Assembly (NCBI RefSeq): GCF_000003815.2
Contig: NC_049981.1
Location: 14,300,217-14,346,403 of the forward strand
DNA from: Branchiostoma floridae
Taxonomy: Eukaryota > Chordata > Leptocardii > Amphioxiformes > Branchiostomatidae
Reading direction: 5' to 3'
Length of the DNA stretch: 46,187 nt
Shown here: positions 36,701 through 45,684 of the stretch, piece after piece
Numbering within the stretch: position 1 is the first letter of the stretch
How the letters are laid out: each line of letters starts with the position of its first letter
Position numbers and translations under genes: made by a program
Notes under the pieces: model-generated
Database searches by the model: none
Seen by the model: only the letters and a program-made list of their open reading frames with translations
Told to the model about the DNA's origin: nothing

Positions 36701-38485
36701 TCTCTACACCAAAGTGCAAGTGAGGATCACTTTCCATATAATGTGGTACTTTCAGCTGGAACTTCTCAATCTCTTACAGAAAGTCAGTTTATTTTCCACA
36801 TCACCTCTAGGTGAACTGAATGCTCTACAACTAGTAAGCTGATTTTGAATTTTGTTGAAAATGAAAACCAAAATTGTTTCTTCAGGGAAAGAGTTGTGAA
36901 CACAACACGCTACAATCTAGAGGAGGTGGATGTCCGTGACCTTCAACCCTCCACAAGCTACGTGTTCAGGGTCGTGGCATACAACGCTAACGGGCCCGGC
37001 GAGAGCTCGGACCCGATCTACGTGCAGACGCAGCCAGAAGTCCATGTCCCTGGCCCGGCCACTTCACTCCAGGCTGAGTCTGTATCACCTGTTGCCATCA
37101 CTGTATCATGGCAACCCCCCACACAGAGAAATGGGGTCATCCTAAACTATAAGGTAGGACCTGAACTGTTCTTTTTTCTATAGCCAAGATATTGTTTAGA
37201 AGTAAAGGTATTTTTGGAAAATTTGTGCACCATTTCTGTTGAATTTGAATCAATAGGCAAGTAATTTTTTTGCATTAATAGCTTTTCCTATATCCCATCT
37301 CTATCTTTATTGTCCTTCTTTCAAATTGTTTCATGCTTCTTTGAATTCCCGTCGTCCCATTTTGCCCTTTCACTTGCTTCATTCCTTTAAAGTATCATAT
37401 TTGCTGTTCCCTTCAAATGATTTGCATTTTATAGCAGTGTGGCTGTAATGAATGAAAGGTGTTGTATGGGTAACCATAATTTTTGTAGAAAACATACTAT
37501 AGCTTCTGCCTTCTTTCCCTGCAGCTGTATTATGTAGAGATGGCGGCAGGGCCTCTTAATGAGGGTTCTGTGGATGTCAGTGGTTTGTCGCACACCCTGA
37601 ATGGCCTGAAAAAGTACACAGAGTACAGCTTCCGTGTGGTGGCATACAACCAGCACGGTCCAGGCATGTCTACAGAAGAAGTCATTGTTAGGACACTGTC
37701 TGACAGTAAGTAGATCTGAAGCTACAATGTTTGTTTCTGCCCTGTCCTGCAGTTTATTCAGATTCCAGTAGGGGGTGTTTGCTACCTACTCCTTTTGCCA
37801 TGTTGTGAATACTGGTTCTTTGAATTTTATGTAATTTAAGAATGGCACAGTGACAGTGCATTAGGTTATGTGTTGTTCATTCATCCTTACATGTAGATTG
37901 ATCTGAAAATGATAACTACATTTGATAACATCACACATCTTATCAGTGATAAACGTTATGCTCTTCTTTCTTTCAGTTCCAAGCCAGCCACCAACGAATG
38001 CTACATTGGAACCACAAAGTTCCACTGTGAGTTTGTCAACTTACTGTGTAATATTAAAGAAACTGTTTGAACACTGTATTGTACAATACCACCACCTGTT
38101 AGTGTGTGGTTTTTAATCAAATGAAAGCATTATGCCATGGACAATCTTCAATGTATAGCATTTACATTATGTAACTTTTGTAACATTTTGACTTGATGTT
38201 AACTGTGTAACTACCCTTGCCTGATGACATTGAATTTGAAAGTTTGTTTCTAGTCTTTTGCTTCACCCAAACCATACGTTTTCAAGCAATTTTAAGATTT
38301 AAAACTTGTATCTACCTACTTTTCCCTTCCTTTCCAACAGTCCATTCTTGTGAAATGGAACCCGCCTCCTCGTGACAGCCACAATGGCATCATCAGTAGC
38401 TACAAGATCCGCTACAAGAAGTCTGGAGCGCGTCGAGGAAGGGTTGTAGAGACAGGCGGAAACATGAGACAATACCTTCTCAATG
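24424..38485 (+). CDS. DCC/neogenin-family netrin receptor, internal part (Ig1 to FN3)
   Basis: Twelve constitutive exons and one probable microexon encode the extracellular part of a DCC/neogenin/frazzled-type receptor, a single-pass membrane protein that binds netrins and RGM ligands in axon guidance and adhesion (family knowledge). Joined through GT-AG junctions, the exons give an uninterrupted 681-codon frame: Ig1 (residues 1-105), Ig2 (106-199), Ig3 (200-302), Ig4 (303-394), a Pro/Thr-rich linker (395-423), FN1 (about 424-520), FN2 (about 521-616) and the start of FN3 (617-681). Residue 1 is the first codon completed by the Ig1 exon. Family hallmarks are KPDEGLYQC in Ig1, LPSGALEI in Ig2, [12 protein letters not shown] in Ig4 and GPRDVV in FN1. 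The signal-peptide exon, the rest of FN3, FN4-6, the transmembrane helix and the cytoplasmic tail are missing. I cannot say whether it is DCC or neogenin; an invertebrate would normally have one gene for both, so I give no symbol. Confidence 0.95.
24739..24919 (+). other. Intron between the Ig1 and Ig2 exons
   Basis: A 181-nt phase-1 intron with donor GTAAGT and a pyrimidine-rich acceptor ending TTCTTACAG. It marks the Ig1/Ig2 domain boundary. Nothing else is visible in it. Confidence 0.9.
24920..25065 (+). CDS. Exon encoding the N-terminal half of Ig domain 2
   Basis: Phase 1 in, phase 0 out, donor GTAAGA. It encodes residues 106-154, including the first Ig cysteine C129 (LRLECRIQG) and W141 in IRWLKDGQ. 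It ends at DLFE, in the loop between the first and second half of the Ig fold, and pairs with the exon at 26245. The probable microexon at 25573 lies in the intron that follows. Open frames on the opposite strand here have no support. Confidence 0.93.
25573..25593 (+). CDS. Probable 21-nt alternative microexon in Ig2
   Basis: Seven codons, PYIQAER, lie between a long pyrimidine tract ending CTTCTAG and a consensus donor AGG|GTGAGT. Both ends are phase 0, matching the donor at 25065 and the acceptor at 26245, so the exon can be included or skipped without changing frame. Without it the spacing from W141 to LPSG is 17 residues, close to the 18 in vertebrate DCC, so the skipped form has the canonical Ig2 length and inclusion lengthens a loop. 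Three TGC triplets at 25492-25515 lie in the T-rich region upstream, resembling UGC motifs linked to eMIC/SRRM3/4-dependent neural microexons. The splice sites are seen; the regulation is inferred. Confidence 0.7.
25662..25790. mobile_element. Fold-back MITE-like element, copy A, in an Ig2 intron
   Basis: Left arm: AAGCTAGTTTGTAGGT, GCTCATG, then TGCATTGTGGGTAACATG. Right arm: CCCACAATGCATTAAACTGC, CATGAGC, then CAAACCGTGAACTGGTTT. The arms are imperfect inverted repeats of about 50 bp around a short AAAGTTGAAGGCC centre. It lies 69 bp downstream of the microexon. Confidence 0.7.
26245..26380 (+). CDS. Exon encoding the C-terminal half of Ig domain 2
   Basis: Phase 0 in, phase 1 out, acceptor TGCCTCAG and donor GTAAGA. 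It encodes residues 155-199, starting [12 protein letters not shown], which matches the LPSGALQI strand of vertebrate DCC and neogenin Ig2. It supplies the second cysteine C179 in [11 protein letters not shown]. The phase-1 exit falls at the Ig2/Ig3 boundary. Confidence 0.94.
26381..26724 (+). other. Intron between Ig2 and Ig3
   Basis: A 344-nt phase-1 intron with donor GTAAGA and acceptor TTCTTCATACAG. I see no repeat or extra exon in it. Confidence 0.85.
26725..26875 (+). CDS. Exon encoding the N-terminal half of Ig domain 3
   Basis: Phase 1 in, phase 2 out. It encodes residues 200-249, with the first Ig cysteine C228 (VVLECVVNA) and W240 in VIWSFGG. The donor GG|GTACGC is the weakest in the gene, but only this site keeps frame with the next exon: codon 250 (Gly) is formed as GG plus C across the junction. 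Confidence 0.9.
26876..27362 (+). other. Intron inside Ig3
   Basis: A 487-nt phase-2 intron. Its 3' part is strongly pyrimidine-rich, ending CCCCTCGATTCAG. An acceptor-like site near 27021 continues the frame for a while but has no donor that would return to phase 2, so I do not call an exon there. Confidence 0.85.
27363..27520 (+). CDS. Exon encoding the C-terminal half of Ig domain 3
   Basis: Phase 2 in, phase 1 out, donor GTAAGT. It encodes residues 250-302, with the [17 protein letters not shown] signature around the second cysteine C284 and the closing strand SAQLIVN. The open frame continues upstream through the acceptor; that upstream part is intronic. Confidence 0.93.
27669..27817 (+). 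CDS. Exon encoding the N-terminal half of Ig domain 4
   Basis: Phase 1 in, phase 0 out, donor GTTAGT. It encodes residues 303-352. [17 protein letters not shown] and [17 protein letters not shown] match the vertebrate DCC/neogenin Ig4 strands almost residue for residue, making this one of the most diagnostic exons. C326 and W338 are the Ig core residues. The preceding intron (27521-27668, 148 nt) is featureless. Confidence 0.96.
28113..28239 (+). CDS. Exon encoding the C-terminal half of Ig domain 4
   Basis: Phase 0 in, phase 1 out, acceptor TTTCTCCACAG and donor GTATGT. It encodes residues 353-394, with [17 protein letters not shown] and SAQLIIV as in vertebrate Ig4; C374 closes the domain. 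The preceding intron (27818-28112, 295 nt) shows no feature. This exon ends the Ig horseshoe module and is followed by the longest intron between recognised exons. Confidence 0.96.
32254..32341 (+). promoter_or_regulatory. Cluster of five CAGGTG E-boxes
   Basis: CAGGTG occurs at 32254, 32280, 32290, 32299 and 32336, five times in 88 bp and always on the same strand. Such homotypic clusters are typical of binding by Snail, ZEB or bHLH factors. They may also reflect a degenerate tandem repeat beside the C15 run. Function is inferred. Confidence 0.4.
35653..35752. other. Assembly gap, 100 N
   Basis: Exactly 100 N, right after a C12 run and a T-rich stretch. Exactly 100 usually means a gap of unknown size. 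An open frame drawn through it is meaningless. An alternative exon between Ig4 and FN1 could be hidden here. Confidence 0.99.
36338..36554 (+). CDS. Exon encoding the Ig4-FN1 linker and first half of FN1
   Basis: Phase 1 in, phase 2 out, donor GTAAAC. Residues 395-423 form a Pro/Thr-rich linker with repeated TP units, longer than I recall for vertebrate DCC and a plausible site of O-glycosylation (inference). FN1 then starts with [16 protein letters not shown] and W443 in ALSWRMP, the hallmark of the first FN3 repeat of DCC/neogenin. C456 is an unpaired-looking cysteine where I expect a non-cysteine residue in vertebrates. Other open frames over this exon are shadows. Confidence 0.95.
36555..36885 (+). 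other. Intron inside FN1
   Basis: A 331-nt phase-2 intron ending TTGTTTCTTCAG. Nothing else was recognised in it. Confidence 0.85.
36886..37153 (+). CDS. Exon encoding the end of FN1 and start of FN2
   Basis: Phase 2 in, phase 0 out, donor GTAGGA. It encodes residues 467-556. RERVVNTTR follows the split arginine codon and contains an NTT sequon (472-474). [17 protein letters not shown] is the F-G region of FN1. The FN1/FN2 boundary ([16 protein letters not shown]) lies inside this exon with no intron, and FN2 begins with W542 in VSWQPP. Confidence 0.95.
37154..37524 (+). other. Intron inside FN2
   Basis: A 371-nt phase-0 intron with acceptor CTTTCCCTGCAG. No repeat or extra exon is visible. 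Confidence 0.85.
37525..37705 (+). CDS. Exon encoding the second half of FN2
   Basis: Phase 0 in, phase 1 out, donor GTAAGT. It encodes residues 557-616. [18 protein letters not shown] and HGPGMST match the LEGLKKFTEYSLRFLAYN and YGPGVST strands of vertebrate DCC FN2. The phase-1 exit is the FN2/FN3 boundary. Confidence 0.95.
37977..38026 (+). CDS. Short exon starting FN3
   Basis: A 50-nt exon, phase 1 in and phase 0 out, acceptor TTCTTTCTTTCAG and donor GTGAGT. It encodes residues 617-633, [17 protein letters not shown], matching the VPSAPPQNVSLE start of vertebrate FN3. An NAT sequon lies at 624-626. The 271-nt intron before it is featureless. Confidence 0.9.
38027..38340 (+). other. Intron inside FN3
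   Basis: A 314-nt phase-0 intron with donor GTGAGT and acceptor CCTTTCCAACAG. Nothing else was recognised in it. Confidence 0.85.
38341..38485 (+). CDS. Exon encoding the middle of FN3 (last exon in the window)
   Basis: Phase 0 in, phase 1 out, donor GTAAGA. It encodes residues 634-681, [27 protein letters not shown] and beyond, with W639 as the FN3 core tryptophan. The SGARRGR stretch is basic. The F-G half of FN3 should be in the next exon, which I could not find in the following 7.7 kb; it may lie beyond the window or in the gap at 43218-43317. Confidence 0.93.
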
Positions 38486-38709
38486 GTAAGACAATACTCA
38501 TCATTATGCCTTCAAACTCAACACTTAACTAACTCTTATTGAAAGGGAAAAGTATTTCAAGCTTCTAGATGTTTTGGATTCGAAATTCTTGTTGCTTCCA
38601 AAGCACATAGCAACAGAAAGTATGAAGCCTCTTCTTATAGGATGCATATCCATGTCTGGTACCCATCTGTAGTCCATCTCCATCTGTATTGTTCACTTGT
38701 TTAACAGTC

Positions 38710-38780
38710 ATGATACCAACGGGAATTGAACCCCTAACCTTTGGTTGAAGACTCTGGGCTGCAGCTGTCTCACAGCCACA
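38710..38780 (-). repeat. tRNA-like relic, possible SINE
   Basis: On the - strand, TGGCTGTGAGA (A-box-like) is followed about 37 nt later by GGTTCAATTCC, one base from the tRNA B-box consensus GGTTCGAWTCC. The stretch between has an anticodon-arm-like CTTCAA. The cloverleaf is not complete, so this is a decayed tRNA-derived element, not a working tRNA. Confidence 0.35.
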
Positions 38781-40599
38781 TTTTAGTGGATATTCATAAG
38801 CTACATCTGGTTTATCCTCCTAAGGCTAGTGCATTGGAGAAGTGAAAGATTCAAGAACACAAGTTTTCAGAAAGATACATCTAAGCATGCCAAAAATCCC
38901 TCCATTAGGTGTAAAACTAGTCTTTTTTCCAAAAAAAGTGGCTGAAATAACACTTTCATTTGTACATGCCATCCTAAACTCTTCCCTTTTCAGTAGATGG
39001 GTCGAATATGTCTGAGGTAACTCAAGGCACTCTCTGCTACAGAACAAAGGTATATGGAGGCTTTATGCTGATAGATTTGAATGGGACTTGTGCATGCAAA
39101 GCAGTGTTGGATCAATAGGATATCGGGAAAACCATTTCAGACTTTGTCCTGTGTAATTTACAACAGACTCAGGGAGTTAGGGGCTGGCGATAGGGTTAAA
39201 CATTTATCGGAGATCGTGAGGGCAAGACAGGCAGGTAGATTGTGTGCCCAGTAATGTGTTAAGGGGAGATGTTTCATTAGGGCAATTTGTGTGTTTCCTT
39301 GAAGTGTGTGTAGTCACGTTTGGGCGTGGTCCCCATAGGACGCGTTCCACTAGCTCCGATGAACAACGTTAGGCCACACTAGGGTGTTCCAGTAACTTTT
39401 CTGGGAGTAAGTTTCAACTTTTGGAAAAAATCTTGCAACTCAGGACGAGAAAATATTTGAAAGTATTGAAATTTATTTCAGAAACTAATAAACAGACCTA
39501 AACAACTTTGAAATTTTGTTGAAGGTAGCATAATTTTAATGTTGATATCGGGCCGATAAGGTCTCTAAAATATTGGCTTATAATTCAACAAGTCCTCAGG
39601 TTGCACTTGCAGCCAGCATTTTTAGCCATGCCTCTTTGAAAGAGAAATGATGTTTAAAAGGAAATGGCACTGGTTTGTAAATTTTTACTTTTAAGCCCAT
39701 ATCTAGAATGTCAAGTCTGTTAAACTGAGATGGAATAGGAGAGCCGTACCCAGCCAACACCTGGCTGACTACATCATTATTCTGGTGGTGTTCTGCACAA
39801 ATTGTTCTGGTCGATAGCTTGGAAGAATGTAGGCCTCTGTATGGAAATGGCGCGTCGTAATTTATAGGCGCAGAAAGGTGGGGGAATGGGATTTAAGGGG
39901 TGCGTTTGGAGGCATTTTCACGGTTAATACGCAGAGGCAGCCTCACGGAATACGTAATGTTTTTTTTTAAACCGGATAGTAAGACGAATACGTAAATTTT
40001 ACTACCAGCATGTCGTAAAGTGTTTTCCCCTTGTAAACCGGTTGGCTGGGATAGAAAGGAAAACATGCATTTGGGGTAGTGAGTTAAAAATGTAGCCTGT
40101 AATGGACGGTATTGACTGGTTAGGGTTCAGGGCCAGGACAGAGGCCAACCGAATCTACCGCAGAATAAAGATGCGCTTGGAGATGGTAAGGGGGTTGCCT
40201 CCTCTCCGGGGAGGTTAGCGAGATGTTAGTTGGCATTTCATCTTCTGGGAGTAGAAAGTCACCCAATTCAAAAGAAGGTCTTGGAAAAAATCATGCTTGA
40301 AGGATGTTTAGATGAACTCAGTAGTGTTGATGTGGTGTCTGCTGAAAGCTGATGTACTGAAACTAAATGTAGTTAAGGATTCAACATTTTTTTATCTAAG
40401 ATTTGTTGTAGATTTTACTGTATTACTGTATTTCAAATGTATTTTGTATGATAGATAACATAGCTAGAATTACTGATTTCTGCAAAGCAATCATTTTTTG
40501 TCGTTTAAAGCAGTTATTTGTAATGAATATAAGAAAACGTTAGAAACTGCCAACTTTGAGAACATCTTAGGTGGGCTAGATTGTATCCACCCCTTGATC

Positions 40600-40850
40600 C
40601 TATCTGTACACACGTTATGTCTCCAGAATCCATTTGGGCTTCACACGATTGGCATAACTGGTCCGAACGGACAATGATTGACAGATCTGCGCAGATTCCT
40701 GCCCGATAATTATCCGGGGAAAGAGGAGCGGTAACGAAGCCCTGGGGGGATTATTTGAAGCGAGGAGACAGGCAGATTTATCTGGGGGATTTTCGAGCAA
40801 TAAAACAGGGTGGGGCGGGTGCTTTACATCACACACACAGGTGGAGGTAT
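40600..40850. promoter_or_regulatory. Candidate intronic enhancer with a Pbx/Meis composite site
   Basis: A GC-richer island in AT-rich intron. TGATTGACAG at 40675-40684 is the exact Pbx-Meis/Prep composite site. About 25 bp on, GATAATTATC is a perfect palindrome with a homeodomain TAATTA core. AGATTTATCTGG and CAATAAAAC (posterior-Hox-like) follow. The motif density suggests a developmental enhancer; conservation was not tested. Confidence 0.45.
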
Positions 40851-43217
40851 GTTCTACTGGAGGGACTGTGGAAAATCACATCGATTTACAGTTCAGATCG
40901 GCTGCTTAAATCATAGTTGAGATAATAGAGTTCCATTTTCTGCATGATTTATGTCATCATGTTGTATATTTTATTCATTGTATTATCCAACTGATACGCA
41001 CAACTGTCTTCAATAGATGTAAAGAGTGATTTTTTTTTATAAAAATGGATTACTCTGTAATATTGTACCACTGATAAGTAACATCAGTGACTAGGATTGA
41101 AGAGGAAATAAAATCCAAACAATCTGGGTGAAGGGAAGTAACAGTTTCTCTCTCAGTTATCTCAATACGTATGACAGATTTTTTAAAGTTATGATAATGT
41201 CACCAGAATTGCCCCACATTTCTTGCACTGTGATGAGACTATAGGAAAATACAGGAACAATGAACAAAGTGCAGCAGAACACAAAGAGAATGAAGACTAA
41301 TGTTTATAAGGTGAATCATAGCTTGGCAGAGAAGAGCAGGGTTGGACAGGACAACAGTAATGATGACGCATTACTCCTCAGAGAAGACAGGAGCACTGAT
41401 TGATTCCAGTGAAATGAAATCATACTTCAGTTACTAGTGTCCATCTGTTTGCAGGGTGTTTAATGAGGTTTCAATGGTCCAGAGGTGTAAACTAGCATCA
41501 GGCAGACGTATTGGAATCTTCGCTTGTCGAATTCTGTTGGAAAACAATCTTTTCTACTGTCACAGAAGTAGAAAATCAGTGAGACTTGGAAAGAAACTTT
41601 TTGATGAGATTTTTCCCCACATATTCTTTTCAGTTCCATTATGTAGTAAGGAACACAGCAATATGGTTTGTATGCTCCTTGTCCAGCCATCCTTAACAAG
41701 ACCACATATGGTCATTTCCAAATTGCTTCTGACTTCTGACCCCATTTTCAAGATTATGCTTCCATATGCTGCCATGATGGAGATATGAGGTTGAACCCTA
41801 TCCACAACATATGCCTCCTGCTATAACATGGCTTTTGATATTAGAAATTTCTTTGAGCTAGATAAGAAACTGTAATAGAAAGGCAGCACAGGGGATTATT
41901 CTTCAGAAACATTTTAGGTTTGGTGTAAACTAGAATTGAGTTGTATTTAAAAAAATTTTCTCATGGATATTGTGTTCCTTTAAACATACAGTTGTAAGTG
42001 GAACGTATTTTATTTTCAAGCCAACCAGGTTTTATGCAAATACACCATTCATTCATTCAACTTCAAAGCAACAGCAAAATAGAGCAATTTACTACGAAGT
42101 ATTTTGTTTTTACAAGGTCTAATTTTGGACCCAGATTTCAACTTGTATTTATATGCAAGTTTCTGTGAAGAAGAAGGGAACAGTACACATTACAATCTAC
42201 TCAAAGCCATTATGAGACGTTACGGGAGTATTTCTCCTGTGTACTCACAGTTTCTGGCAGTCTTGAGTGTGTGCTGTGTTGTCGTTGCCTCCTGGACCCG
42301 TCCTGCTGTTTGAGGGTCCTCCAGCAAATTAGATGCCTGCATTAGAAGTCAAGTGGGTGCGGTGGCGGCAGTCGGTCATGTTTGCTCCCAGCTTCCTGTT
42401 GTGAATTGCAAATGGCTGGACTAAACGAGGGTTTTCTGGATTGTTCTGTCGTCGTAAGGTTTGGGTTTACGCAGCAGCTGGCACCTCAAGATAAAAGAAT
42501 AACTTTTTATTGATGGCAATCAAATCTTTCTGAATTTGCAATAATGTCAAATGTTGTAGGAAGAACTCAAAGTTACCTCAAAAATTTTCTTTTCATTGTG
42601 ATTGTGAAGCAGAATTGAAAAATCAAACCACAAGCACTATCAAGCGACCTAACTTTGTTTTTATGATGAAACATTGGGACCTTTTTGATGAATCCTTACC
42701 CATATTGTATGTGAAGATAATTGTAGTTTTTCCCGTGTGAGATATTCCTATGTGATAACAATGCTGTTAACCAGTGCTGGATCTTCGTCATCTGTACATG
42801 GCAGGGCACCCCAGTGACCTTATCTACTCCCACCAAGTAATGGCTCTGACATGACTAATGTTTGCATCTTAACCTTTGAACTCCATTCTTAGACCAGAAT
42901 TTTTATTCTGGATGGACCGTACCATTGCATTTTAATTGTTTTTGTTTTTTTTTCAAAATTTCTTGTATCGTCTATGATCTATTTGGTTTCTTACTTTCGC
43001 AATGTTTCAACATTGATACATTGGTTGCTGTTTTGCATGATGTCTGTTAAAAAAAGATGACTTGACCCTCCTCAAATTAAATGAAATGGTTGCTTCCAGC
43101 CTAGATCCCACTTAATCAGTATCTGAATGGACTGCTGATAAATCTGATGCTGGGTTCTGTCACTAAGTAGGATCGTCAGTCTTCATCTAAAGAGAAGCCC
43201 TTTGTTTTCCTTTCTGT

Positions 43218-43317
43218 NNNNNNNNNNNNNNNNNNNNNNNNNNNNNNNNNNNNNNNNNNNNNNNNNNNNNNNNNNNNNNNNNNNNNNNNNNNNNNNNNNN
43301 NNNNNNNNNNNNNNNNN
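43218..43317. other. Assembly gap, 100 N
   Basis: Exactly 100 N, so probably a gap of unknown length. It could hide the next receptor exon (second half of FN3), which I could not find elsewhere after 38485. Confidence 0.99.
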
Positions 43318-45616
43318 AGCCATCCTTGCCATCTTATTGTAGAAATGAATTAAAGATCAGATAGCGTGAAAGAAGATATTGAAAGGTGTCTTGGCTGAAA
43401 TCATTCTAGGGTTCCTCTGATAAAATTTACTTTTCATAATTTAAAAAAAAAAATTATTTTCTATAACTAGTTTTTGAGTTCAATTTGCCAATTGTAAAAA
43501 TAGCCTTTCCAATGATTTGATTGTTTACATAGCTAGGTGTTAACTTCAGCAACCAAATTCCTGATCATCAGATTTTCTTGTGACTTACAAGGTAACAGTA
43601 ACTGTTACAGAAGCAACTGGATAAAATATTATTCAGTTGCTTGAGATACTGATACCCTGTATATCTTGGTACCTGGATGTCTAACATTCATCAAGGTATT
43701 TTTGTGACTTGGTATGAGACATTCTGCAGAGTTTGTTTTGTTGCCAAATCAAGTACATGTCTGCAACACACAATTTGACAGCTGCTTCAAAATCACCTAA
43801 GAATCCGAGCCACATGAATAGACTGACTCCCATAGACAGTGGAGTTACAAAAAACACCCCCTGCCCCTTCACACTTGGTATCTCCCAGTGATCAGCCGCC
43901 CCATTCCCATCGGTTCCATTACTGAGGATGGTTGTGCACTGAGGATGCCCGATCCCCCAACAACCTGGACTCCAGTGGAAAAATGGTCTTTTACAAGGCA
44001 GGCAGTTTCCTTATACGGATTACAACTTGGGCAGTACTTTTGTGGTGTTTAGACCTGCCAGGTATGGTTTTCTCCTTCTTTTTACACCTTCTAAGATTTT
44101 ATCCAGGGGTGGAAGACTGGGGAAAAATCAATGTTTTTGTGTTGAGGGTTGGGGGACGGGTGATTTATGGGACTATTATCTCATTTTTCTGGCATTTTGG
44201 CCTTTTGTCATGGCACTGTCTTATCATGTTCGATACCAAAATGTGAAAGTTAAGATTGGGAATTAGACTTGGAAATGAAGTGTTGTTTTTAGTAAGGCTA
44301 GGAGTCTAGTTGTCTGAAGTCTGGCTGCTCAATTATTTTGATTTTGCTCTGTAGTTAGAGCTTGGATGGTTATCTGTGGTCATGTGTGAGTTTATATTGC
44401 CATTTAAACCATGTTTTCCTTCCTTTGTTTGCATGAAAATATAAAGTGTCAATGAATTGAATGTTAAAAACAAAGAGTTTTTGGAGTCTGAAAGATGGCA
44501 GTTTTTATCACCTCAGGTGCATCTTTTGTCTCATGGTGTTGAAAAAATCACTGTCAATTCTGAGAACACAATAGGTAGAAATTGTCTGAAAAGTGCCACC
44601 CTTTGTTCCATTGTTAGTAGAAACACTGGGCTTTTCCCTACTCTGTAAACCATTGAGATCTATGTTTGTTCTACAAATGTGCGTTTGTTGTACAGTATGT
44701 TTGGTATCACAAAGGCCAGGCTCATACGTGTACTTTAATGAAGTGCAAACACTGCCGTAGTTCTATTGTCCTCTTTCTTATGAATATGATTAATAATTTT
44801 ATAGGCTTATCCATTAGGTTTGGTTCTTTGTTTGGGTTCACTGCCAGCTGACTGTGGAATTAAAAACCATTTGTTTATTTTTCTTCTAGTTAGCTGATAG
44901 AAATAATATTTTCCCTATAATGTCTAGTATTTGAAGCATTATTTACACACAGAATTTTGCTTGCAAGATATTGAGAATTTTGGGAAGAAATTGTTGTTTT
45001 GTTTAAGTAAGGTAGAAAATGGCTGAGAGATAATTTGAAAGTACTTCTGATGCAAAAAATACTCCAATATGTTTAGCTGAATTTGACAATAAATCTGTAT
45101 CCAACGGAAATATTTTACATTTCTTGTTTCTGCAACCACGAAAATGATGAAAGAAATTCGTTTTATTTTTTAATCTTATCTTTACAGTACTTATTAAGTA
45201 GTGTTGAAATGCAGTTTATGGTTTTATAGTGTATCAGATGTTATGTGAGTTACTTCCTGAGGTTCCCTATGCTTGGAATGAACCTTTTGTTTCCTAATTA
45301 TTCTGTATCAGTGTGCATTATGATGATTCTATTCCTCCTGGAAAACTGCAAAGCGATTACTCTTCAATCAATCTCAAATTCAGATAGGAAATTCCATATC
45401 TCTGCATGTGTTGTCAGACATGCTATCGGGCCAGAGAGTGCGTCGCCTGTTTCGCTATTCCCCGTTATCTTGTTCCCCGATCTACTCACTAGTTCCGTAG
45501 CCTGTGGTGGTTTGATCCCCCTGTCGTGAATATGGATTTCTCACTGTTTTAACTTTTAAAAAACTTATGAATCAGGAACTAAATAATTCTTCTTTCATGC
45601 AATTTTTTTAGATTGG

Positions 45617-45684
45617 TTTCATGGAGTTTTCTATGCATAGTTGTATTTCATTTCGTGGAGTTTTCTATGCATAGTGGTATGATG
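45617..45684. repeat. 34-nt tandem duplication
   Basis: Two units, TTTCATGGAGTTTTCTATGC and TTTCGTGGAGTTTTCTATGC, each followed by ATAGT, lie 34 nt apart and differ at few positions. A recent local duplication. Confidence 0.8.

Noticed and set aside
39401-40300. Paired similar strings CTGGGAGTA and TTGGAAAAAATC about 850 bp apart, considered as direct-repeat ends of an element
   Set aside because: Spacing between the two matches differs (844 vs 860), no target duplication is visible and the intervening matches are poor.
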